Positions 1 to 9,228 of a stretch of 9,662 nt of DNA are shown in pieces (position 1 is the first letter of the stretch; each line of letters starts with the position of its first letter). The stretch comes from Leptospira ellisii. Its GTDB lineage: Bacteria > Spirochaetota > Leptospiria > Leptospirales > Leptospiraceae. The position numbers were made by a program, and so were the translations under genes. A model generated the notes under the pieces. The model did no database searches. It was given only the letters and a program-made list of their open reading frames with translations, and was not told the origin of the DNA. The stretch is taken from contig NZ_NPEF01000152.1 of assembly GCF_002811955.1 (NCBI RefSeq), positions 1-9,662 of the forward strand. Reading direction: 5' to 3'.

Positions 1-1038
1 ATCGGCTCGTAACGTCTCCAGAACGGAGTCCGGGGCCACGTTCGGATCGTAGGAAAGCCTGCGGATATTCCCGGAGGAAGCGATCGCGTTTAAGGGTCGG
101 TTGATCAAAACGAGCAGACCGTTTTCCCGGGAGATTTCGACCAGATTTTTTCCGTCGAACTTCCTCTCCAAAAACCCGCGTTCCAAAAGATTGGCCGGAA
201 ACTGAATCGCGGCGAAACCGGATTCGGACAAACCGAGTTCGTCTTGCACCTGTTTGGCGATCTCCAGGACGCGGATAAGGGAAGTCGCGTCGTAATCCTC
301 CGGATCGGAGGGGAACGTGTTCGAGGAAATTCCGTAATACAGGATTTTCCCCTCCTTCCTTTTGGATTCCAGGAAACGGAAAGCGTTCTTTATTCTTTCA
401 TAATATTGTAAAGTCGCCTTTTCCCGGGGAACGTTGTGTTTTTCCCGATCCATCAGAAAATATTCCGGGTTGTGCAGAAGAAACGCGTCCACGGTTTCCA
501 GTCCGAGACGTTTGAGGGAACGTTCGAGTTGATCCTCCAAAAACGCGGGGTGAATACAATGATAACAACCTTCGGAATAATACGTGATCTCGGGAAATTC
601 CTCGTTTCGTTTTTCGAGTTCGGTTACGATCTGCAGATTTCTTCCCTGGATATAACCCGCTTTCGTGACGAGAAACACGCCTTCCCGAAACGATTTTTCC
701 CCCGCGGCGAAATCGCGCAGAACGTCTCCGATCAGACGTTCGCTTTCTCCGTTACCGTAATTCGAGGAAGTATCGATCACGTTGAATCCGGTTCTCAAGG
801 CGAGTTCGAGAGCCTTGCGATGATCCGGATTTTCCAAACCGACTCGATAGGATCCGAACGCGATTTTGGAAAGGATTCTCTTTCGAAAGGAAAAATCGCG
901 GACGGAAGAATTCGACTTCTCCCCGTCCTTTTCCGAAAGAGCCGAACTTCGCAAAAAGGAACGGGTTCCTTCGGGAGAAGAGGCTCCCGCTAAGAACGAG
1001 GTTTGATAAAGAGATTGAAACGGATCGATTGCGTTCAT
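1..1038 (-). CDS. Aldo/keto reductase family oxidoreductase (partial, C-terminus outside window)
   Basis: A reading frame without stops runs from an ATG at 1038 to the left edge, giving 346 residues with the C-terminus missing. The family reduces carbonyls with NADPH on a TIM barrel, in the cytoplasm. The catalytic tetrad is visible: D89 (in VIDTSSNYG), Y94 (NYGNGES), K126 (LVTKAGY) and H189 (LLHNPEYF). The barrel begins near residue 59 ([10 protein letters not shown]), so about 55 polar, Ser-rich residues precede it, which is longer than usual. Between K126 and H189 lies an extended segment containing CYHC (C158, C161) followed by [10 protein letters not shown], whereas many family members have only about 30 residues between these two catalytic positions. 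No clear Shine-Dalgarno precedes the ATG; the frame stays open upstream to about 1141 but offers no better ATG. The gene is divergent from sdhC. The substrate cannot be predicted. The family call is firm. Confidence 0.9.
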   Translation of the reverse strand, partial: MNAIDPFQSLYQTSFLAGASSPEGTRSFLRSSALSEKDGEKSNSSVRDFSFRKRILSKIAFGSYRVGLENPDHRKALELALRTGFNVIDTSSNYGNGESERLIGDVLRDFAAGEKSFREGVFLVTKAGYIQGRNLQIVTELEKRNEEFPEITYYSEGCYHCIHPAFLEDQLERSLKRLGLETVDAFLLHNPEYFLMDREKHNVPREKATLQYYERIKNAFRFLESKRKEGKILYYGISSNTFPSDPEDYDATSLIRVLEIAKQVQDELGLSESGFAAIQFPANLLERGFLERKFDGKNLVEISRENGLLVLINRPLNAIASSGNIRRLSYDPNVAPDSVLETLRAD

Positions 1039-1227
1039 GTTGGATATGTCCCGATGATTTTCGAACCGAGTTTCTTTCGCGTCGCACAAAAGGAAACGAA
1101 AAACATCGAACCCAAAATGGACGCTAATTGAGAAAGGTTCTTAATAACTTTCTACGTAAGGATCAATTTTTTCCGTTCGAAATAAAAATGCTTTTCGTCC
1201 TAGCTCGCTTTTTTACCCTAATTTTAG

Positions 1228-1259
1228 AAAGTAACGGGTTCCCAAACGGAACCCACTTT
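1228..1259 (+). promoter_or_regulatory. Stem-loop in the sdhC upstream region
   Basis: GGGTTCC (1236-1242) and GGAACCC (1248-1254) form a perfect 7-bp inverted repeat with a 5-nt loop. AAAGT (1228-1232) can pair with ACTTT (1255-1259) if a 3-nt bulge is allowed, lengthening the stem to 12 pairs. It ends about 57 nt before the sdhC ATG. Only four T residues follow it (TTTTGATC), so it is a weak terminator or attenuator candidate on the plus strand. It could equally be an operator for a dimeric regulator of sdhCAB, or a structured 5' leader. Which role applies cannot be told from sequence. Confidence 0.45.
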
Positions 1260-1315
1260 TGATCACGCTAAATTTTCGATGAATTCTTTCCACCAATCAA
1301 ACAGGAGAAAATGTA

Positions 1316-1996
1316 ATGGATTTTAAGGCTGGATATCTCCGGTCGTCCATTGGGAGAAAAACTCTCGTGGCAGTTACCGGACTCGTTTATTTCGGCTTTG
1401 TGGTTGCTCATATGTTGGGAAATCTTCAGATCTTCCTAGGACAAGAAAAAATCAACGCATACGGCCAAGGGCTAAGAGATATTTACCCGCTTCTTTGGGT
1501 AGCCAGAATCGTTCTGATCGTCAGCTTTATCATTCACGTTTATTACGCGATAAAACTCTCGATCGAAAACAAACAAGCCCGTCCGGTTCCTTACGCGAAA
1601 CAAAACACGGTACAGGCGACGCTTGCTTCCAGAACCATGGCGCTTACGGGACTATTGATATTTTCGTTTCTCGTTTATCATCTGCTTCATTTCACGTTAG
1701 GCGTCACCAACCCGGATCATTTTGCGATGACCGATTCGAAGGGAAGACACGATGTTTTTACGATGGTGATTCTCGGTTTTCAAAATCCGATCGTTGCAGG
1801 TTCTTATATCTTCGCGATGGTGCTTCTCGCTTCCCATATCAGTCACGGCGTGGCGAGCGTGTTCCAAACACTGGGACTCAGCACCCCTTCCTTAAGCGGT
1901 AAGATCAAGACGGGAGCGATCCTCTTTGCTTTGTTCATTTTCATCGGCAACACTTCCATCCCGCTTTCGATTTTGCTGGGATACGTTCACCCGTAA
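1316..1996 (+). CDS. sdhC: Succinate dehydrogenase cytochrome b558 membrane anchor SdhC (type B)
   Basis: This is the membrane anchor of succinate:quinone oxidoreductase, which binds haem b and passes electrons from SdhB to quinone. Its 226 residues hold five predicted transmembrane helices (about 14-36, 62-84, 108-130, 152-178 and 199-221). This is the single-polypeptide architecture of the Bacillus/Wolinella/Bacteroides b558 family, which needs no SdhD. Candidate haem ligands are H32, H74, H122 or H125, and H174 or H177. The H32-H74 spacing of 42 matches B. subtilis SdhC as I recall it, so two haems are likely. AGGAGA (1303-1308) lies 7 nt before the ATG. An earlier ATG at 1311 is followed at once by TAA and sits too close to that site to compete well; the two starts overlap as ATGTAATG. 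It is the first gene of sdhCAB. Confidence 0.95.
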   Translation: MDFKAGYLRSSIGRKTLVAVTGLVYFGFVVAHMLGNLQIFLGQEKINAYGQGLRDIYPLLWVARIVLIVSFIIHVYYAIKLSIENKQARPVPYAKQNTVQATLASRTMALTGLLIFSFLVYHLLHFTLGVTNPDHFAMTDSKGRHDVFTMVILGFQNPIVAGSYIFAMVLLASHISHGVASVFQTLGLSTPSLSGKIKTGAILFALFIFIGNTSIPLSILLGYVHP

Positions 1997-2014
1997 TTCT
2001 TTGGAGAAACTTTC

Positions 2015-4659
<2,645 letters not shown>

Positions 4660-4681
4660 GAATCGCCGATACTTTCGAAAA

Positions 4682-4766
4682 CGGTTTTTTAAAATCGATA
4701 ATTTTGTTTCGCCGAAGAGCGGACTTTTTTTAGTTCCTCGAAAACGAAAGAAGCGGTTTTTTAAAA
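4682..4766. repeat. Pair of 13-bp direct repeats after sdhB
   Basis: CGGTTTTTTAAAA occurs exactly at 4682-4694 and again at 4754-4766, 72 bp apart start to start, in the sdhCAB 3' untranslated region before the terminator. Around the second copy, TTTAGTT (about 4728-4735) can pair with AACTAAA (about 4766-4772). The motif is low in complexity, so chance or slippage is a plausible origin. Confidence 0.5.
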
Positions 4767-4788
4767 ACTAAACCAAATTCACGCGATG

Positions 4789-4823
4789 AAAGCCGCCTTT
4801 GCAAAAGGCGGCTTTTCGTTTTT
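4789..4823 (+). terminator. Rho-independent terminator of sdhCAB
   Basis: AAAGCCGCCTTT (4789-4800) and AAAGGCGGCTTT (4804-4815) form a perfect 12-bp stem with a 3-nt loop, or 11 bp with a 5-nt loop. A T-rich run (TCGTTTTT, to 4823) follows on the plus strand. The GC-rich core with a following T-run is the standard intrinsic terminator form. It stands about 130 nt after the sdhB stop, giving the mRNA a fairly long 3' untranslated region. On the minus strand the stem is not followed by T residues, so it should act in one direction. Confidence 0.9.
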
Positions 4824-4846
4824 GGCGTTTCTACCCTTAATGCGTT

Positions 4847-4862
4847 TTTGATTCGAATCAAA
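4847..4862. promoter_or_regulatory. Perfect 16-bp palindrome, possible protein-binding site
   Basis: TTTGATTCGAATCAAA reads the same on both strands with no spacer. It lies 24 bp past the T-run of the sdhCAB terminator, between convergent genes, where a promoter operator is not expected. A perfect 16-mer palindrome may turn up by chance at roughly the one-in-several level in a 10-kb window, so its function is uncertain. Confidence 0.3.
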
Positions 4863-5057
4863 CTTTCCTAAATCTTAAGAACGGAATATCAGAACTCGTT
4901 CACAAAGGCAATCATCACCAAAAATTGGGACGCGATTTGTTTCGAAGAATCCCGCGGAAAAAATCTCCAAAAGAAACGAATCTTCCGGATACGAACCTAT
5001 CTCGAAAACGGAGACACGGGAGTGGTCGAAGCAGTCTCGCCGTTTCAAAAATCCTGC

Positions 5058-5993
5058 TCAAAGAGTAAACGATTCGACAAACTGATCCAAAAAATTCCAA
5101 AGACCGCCTTGGTGTAGATACAACGTCTTTCCACCCCACTCTCCCGATCGTATCCGAGCCTCGATCGCGAAAAGCGTTCTTGCGGAATAGATCGGCTCCA
5201 CGGGGATCCTCGTCATTTCGTAAAAACATTTCGAATATTCTAAAATTTTCATATTCTTAGCGCCGAATCCTACGTCGGGTTTCGGTTTCAAAATCCGATC
5301 TTCGTCGACGCGTAAAAATTCCAAACCGAGGGCGTTCTTTTTTTCTCGAAGCCAAGAAGCCAGCTTCGATTTCGAAAGTCCGATCGCGACACCGTAGACC
5401 GGAATCCTGTTTCCGAAAAATCGAAGCGCGGACAAATACGTCAAACCAGAACCTACGTCGATCACGAATCGATCGTATCGTGAAATCGGAATTCTTTCCC
5501 AAAGAGAATCGAGTCCTTCCAAAGCCGCACGACACAATCCGTATTCGGGAATCAGAACGCACTCTTCCGTTTTAAGTCTCGAAATTCTCTCCTTCCACTC
5601 GGTGCGCGATTCCGACAACTCCAGAAAATGCGAATGTCTGCGAACGAGAACGGAATTGGCGGTCACACGGTGAAGATCGCGGGAATAAGCGATGGACCGC
5701 ACCGTATATCCGAAGACGCGAAACAAAAAAGAAAAGGCGGCTAACGCGTTGCCGTGGAATTCCCCCTGCAACAGAACCGATCGGACGTTTTGAGACTGAA
5801 GGGCCGCGTGAATTCCAAAAAACTTTCTGACTTTGGTTCCCAGACCGACCGCCGACCGATCGTCCCGGAGAACGGATAAAGTCGTCCGCGTATTCGCAGG
5901 AAACGGAAAATTTTGAATTCGGATGGGAGAAGCAATCTGTAATAGAAGGCGATCGCGAAATTCGTTTTGCATCGACGGCTTTGGATCGTTCAT
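5058..5993 (-). CDS. PLP-dependent enzyme, ACC deaminase/D-cysteine desulfhydrase-like family (divergent)
   Basis: The family (fold type II, tryptophan synthase beta superfamily) uses pyridoxal phosphate to deaminate 1-aminocyclopropane-1-carboxylate, D-cysteine or related amino acids in the cytoplasm. The protein has 311 residues, slightly short for the family. Landmarks in order: RDDRSAVGLGTKVRKF (43-58), matching the family's RDD...GNKxRKLE, so K54 is the expected PLP lysine; GEFHGNALAA (77-86) where the family has the GGxxSNH block; IPEYGLCRAALEG (148-160); the phosphate-binding loop GSGLT (181-185); EPIYSAR (266-272); and LHQGG (293-297). The family fit is good, but the Ser-Asn that contacts substrate is replaced by His-Gly, so ACC deaminase activity should not be assumed. 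Start ATG 5993 gives the longest form; neither it nor the Met at residue 8 has a visible Shine-Dalgarno. It lies downstream of lepA across a 359-bp repeat-rich gap. Confidence 0.82.
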   Translation of the reverse strand: MNDPKPSMQNEFRDRLLLQIASPIRIQNFPFPANTRTTLSVLRDDRSAVGLGTKVRKFFGIHAALQSQNVRSVLLQGEFHGNALAAFSFLFRVFGYTVRSIAYSRDLHRVTANSVLVRRHSHFLELSESRTEWKERISRLKTEECVLIPEYGLCRAALEGLDSLWERIPISRYDRFVIDVGSGLTYLSALRFFGNRIPVYGVAIGLSKSKLASWLREKKNALGLEFLRVDEDRILKPKPDVGFGAKNMKILEYSKCFYEMTRIPVEPIYSARTLFAIEARIRSGEWGGKTLYLHQGGLWNFLDQFVESFTL

Positions 5994-6001
5994 TTCTAAA
6001 A

Positions 6002-6020
6002 ATTGCGGGAACTACTACGA
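6002..6020 (+). repeat. Short intergenic repeat, copy A (forward)
   Basis: ATTGCGGGAACTACTACGA differs from copy C (6125-6143) at two of 19 positions. The similarity continues more weakly for about 17 bp beyond (T-rich, then TTT), so the repeat unit may be about 36 bp. It ends 9 bp before the PLP enzyme ATG, placing it in that gene's 5' region. Confidence 0.75.
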
Positions 6021-6080
6021 TGTTTTCAGAATTTACGGGGAAGTTGGGATAGAAAAGAGCTCAAACGTTTCTTTAGAACC

Positions 6081-6097
6081 CGTGGGAACTACAACAA
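6081..6097 (+). repeat. Short intergenic repeat, copy B (forward, degenerate)
   Basis: CGTGGGAACTACAACAA keeps the GTGGGAACT core of copies A and C but has lost the TACGA end. It has no nearby inverted partner of its own. Confidence 0.55.
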
Positions 6098-6125
6098 ACC
6101 GCAATTTTACGAACCAATTCTAAAA

Positions 6126-6196
6126 TTGTGGGAACTCCTACGATTTTTCAAAAATTTCAGCGAATCCCATCCGGAAATTCGTATGAGTTCCCACAA
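6126..6196. repeat. Inverted pair of short repeats (copies C and D) forming a long stem-loop
   Basis: Copy C is ATTGTGGGAACTCCTACGA (6125-6143, forward). Copy D is its near reverse complement, TCGTATGAGTTCCCACAA (6179-6196). Positions 6126-6147 pair with 6175-6196: 22 positions, 20 paired, with mismatches only at 6138/6184 and 6144/6178, closing a 27-nt loop. The pairing is direct base matching. If lepA transcription reads this far on the minus strand, the RNA would carry a very stable hairpin. No T-tract follows, so it fits RNA stabilisation, processing or factor binding better than intrinsic termination. Confidence 0.8.
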
Positions 6197-6219
6197 AATG
6201 GTGAAATTCCCGGATCCAA

Positions 6220-6255
6220 TCCGAAGTTTTGTATGAGATCCTACAAAACTCCGGA
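6220..6255. repeat. Palindromic repeat copy E forming a 13-bp hairpin
   Basis: AGTTTTGTA (6225-6233) and TACAAAACT (6242-6250) form a perfect 9-bp stem with an 8-nt loop TGAGATCC. After one A/C mismatch (6224/6251), TCCG (6220-6223) pairs with CGGA (6252-6255), giving 13 pairs over 14 positions. The inner part GTATGAGATCCTACAAAA matches the same stretch of copy D with two changes, so this is a diverged copy that is self-complementary on its own. Confidence 0.75.
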
Positions 6256-6352
6256 ACTCAAACGAAAAAGCAACCCAACGTTAAACGCTGAAACAGGAAA
6301 CTGAGCTCCTTACGCCGAACTTGCAATCGTCGACCTTTTCCGGTCCAACTTC

Positions 6353-8158
<1,806 letters not shown>

Positions 8159-8246
8159 GAGGGTTCACTTCTGATGATTTTCGACGGAGGGTTCCACTGA
8201 AAAGCAAAATCCGAGACGGGATTTAAAATTCCGGGCGATCGAGCGA

Positions 8247-9098
8247 TCAGCGAAAACGAATCGAACGATTCGGAATCAAACACAAATCCTGAAGCGTCTG
8301 CAAAAGAATTTCCTTTCGAAGACGCAAATCCTCCGTTCCCCGAACGTCAAGATTGAGAGCAAAAAACCAAACTTCGTTTCCGCGTTCTAAAATCCCGACG
8401 TACCAACCGACTTCCGGTTCGACCGTGGCCCATCCGGTTTTCGCATAAAGGGAGAATTCCGATTCGTCTGAAACAAGAAAGATCCTTCGGAGCGCTTCGT
8501 AGTCCTGCGATCGGAATCCCAATTCTTTGCGATACAGTCGTTTTAGAAAACGGATCTGTTCCCGAGCGGAAATTCTCAAATCGCCTTCGAGCCAGAACGT
8601 ACGGACGTTCGTTCCGGTTTTCCCGTTTCCATATTCAAGATTTTGCAAGTAGCGATCGTATTTTTTCGGACCGACCTTCTGTGCGATTTCTTGATAACAC
8701 CAAACGCAGCTTTTTTGAAACGCCGATTTCAGCGTATGGTCCCGGTTCCATTCTTCTAGCGGATATTTCGTTCCTTTCCAGCGAAACACGGTCGATCGCT
8801 CATTCGCGGCATTCTCCCGAAGAGCAATCAACGTATTTAAAATCTTGAACGTAGAAGCCGGCAAAAATCTCCGATCAGAACGTTCAACATCGTGAATCCA
8901 TTCTCGACTTCCGTCCAAAGAACTTACGATCAAGGTTCCGGAAACTCCACGAGAAACGAATCCACGATCGATCGGCGGAATCGTTTTACAAAAACCGAAT
9001 GGGTTCAAAAATAGAAAAACAAAACTTAAAAAGAAGGTAGGCAAGAGCCTCACATTCGTTTTAAAAAAACGGAAGAATGAATTCATAACAAACCGCAT
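8247..9098 (-). CDS. Class D (OXA-type) serine beta-lactamase
   Basis: The enzyme hydrolyses beta-lactams through an active-site serine and a carboxylated lysine, after export. Its 283 residues show a basic and hydrophobic N-terminus (residues 1-37, ending NPFGFC) that fits a signal peptide, without a standard lipobox. Class D motifs in order: STFK (82-85; nucleophile S82, carbamylated K85), SCV as the SxV motif (130-132), YGN (156-158), FWLEG (168-172; tryptophan beside the lysine), ISAREQIRFL (176-185), and KTGW (220-223). All catalytic residues are present, so activity is expected; substrate range cannot be read from sequence. C131 and C134 form a CxxC that overlaps SxV. ATGs at 9098 and 9086 are both possible starts; neither has a clear ribosome site. 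No mobile element flanks it, so it looks like a resident chromosomal gene. Class D relatives include BlaR/MecR sensor domains, but none of the sensor's other parts are here. Confidence 0.93.
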   Translation of the reverse strand: MRFVMNSFFRFFKTNVRLLPTFFLSFVFLFLNPFGFCKTIPPIDRGFVSRGVSGTLIVSSLDGSREWIHDVERSDRRFLPASTFKILNTLIALRENAANERSTVFRWKGTKYPLEEWNRDHTLKSAFQKSCVWCYQEIAQKVGPKKYDRYLQNLEYGNGKTGTNVRTFWLEGDLRISAREQIRFLKRLYRKELGFRSQDYEALRRIFLVSDESEFSLYAKTGWATVEPEVGWYVGILERGNEVWFFALNLDVRGTEDLRLRKEILLQTLQDLCLIPNRSIRFR

Positions 9099-9183
9099 TC
9101 AAAAGCCGAATCATTTTATTAAACGACAACTTAAACAAATACTTTTACGGAGGGCGGCCGAATTGAGAGCGATCTTCGCGTCC

Positions 9184-9202
9184 GTGAGAGTTCCCACACA
9201 AA
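9184..9202 (-). repeat. Short intergenic repeat, copy F (isolated, reverse)
   Basis: GTGAGAGTTCCCACACAAA matches the reversed form of the element found at 6002-6250; it shares GAGTTCCCACA with copy D. It lies in the 130-bp spacer between the membrane protein gene and the beta-lactamase gene, has no inverted partner, and so forms no hairpin here. I see no convincing promoter in the same spacer. Confidence 0.6.
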
Positions 9203-9228
9203 GTAAAAAGGAATCGTCTTTCTGAAAA

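Larger units (their letters stand above)
4660..5057. other. Convergent intergenic region between sdhB and the PLP enzyme gene
   Basis: This 398-bp stretch holds no gene I can support. It contains an AT-rich part with a 13-bp direct repeat (4682-4766), the sdhCAB terminator (4789-4823) and a 16-bp palindrome (4847-4862). Near 5006-5045 an imperfect stem (AAACGGAGAC against GTCT, a 2-nt bulge, then CCGTTT) lies just past the 3' end of the minus-strand PLP enzyme gene. It has no T-tract on that strand, so it is only a possible 3'-end structure. A plus-strand frame from 4872 is open into the antisense of the next gene but has no ATG, and I do not call it. Confidence 0.6.
5994..6352. other. Repeat-rich non-coding region between lepA and the PLP enzyme gene
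   Basis: This 359-bp stretch holds five copies of a degenerate element with core TTGTGGGAACTCCTACGA, three forward and two reversed, detailed in separate entries. Short plus-strand frames (5923-6123, 6003-6236) cross the repeats and carry repeated peptide scraps such as WELLRFF. They look like products of the repeats, not genes. From 6256 to 6352 I see only unstructured sequence, with a weak GACC/GGTC pairing near 6330-6345. No clear lepA terminator with a T-tract appears on the minus strand, so the repeat hairpins may mark the 3' end of that transcript. Confidence 0.65.

Noticed and set aside
436..993. Plus-strand frame of 185 codons inside the reductase region
   Set aside because: It is antisense to the aldo/keto reductase frame, which carries a full catalytic tetrad; its translation is rich in Phe, Arg and Ser without any motif.
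752..1087. Minus-strand 111-codon frame near the reductase start
   Set aside because: It overlaps the N-terminal part of the reductase in another frame; the reductase frame continues through the whole region with recognisable motifs.
1128..1156. Possible sigma-70-like promoter for sdhC beginning with TTGAGA at 1128
   Set aside because: No acceptable -10 hexamer lies at 16-18 bp spacing; other TA-rich hexamers nearer sdhC have no partner at -35. I could not support any promoter call.
4872..5118. Plus-strand open frame in the convergent gap, with protein-like composition
   Set aside because: It has no ATG and no ribosome site, its end is antisense to the PLP enzyme gene, and it resembles nothing I know.
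5923..6236. Two short plus-strand frames over the repeat cluster
   Set aside because: Their repeated peptide scraps come from the nucleotide repeats, and they start within or beside repeat copies without ribosome sites.
6002..6250. CRISPR array
   Set aside because: The repeats are degenerate, in both orientations and unevenly spaced, and there are no cas genes.
8247..9098. BlaR1/MecR1-type sensor instead of a beta-lactamase
   Set aside because: The class D domain follows an N-terminal signal-like segment directly; there is no multi-helix metalloprotease part and no BlaI-like repressor beside it.
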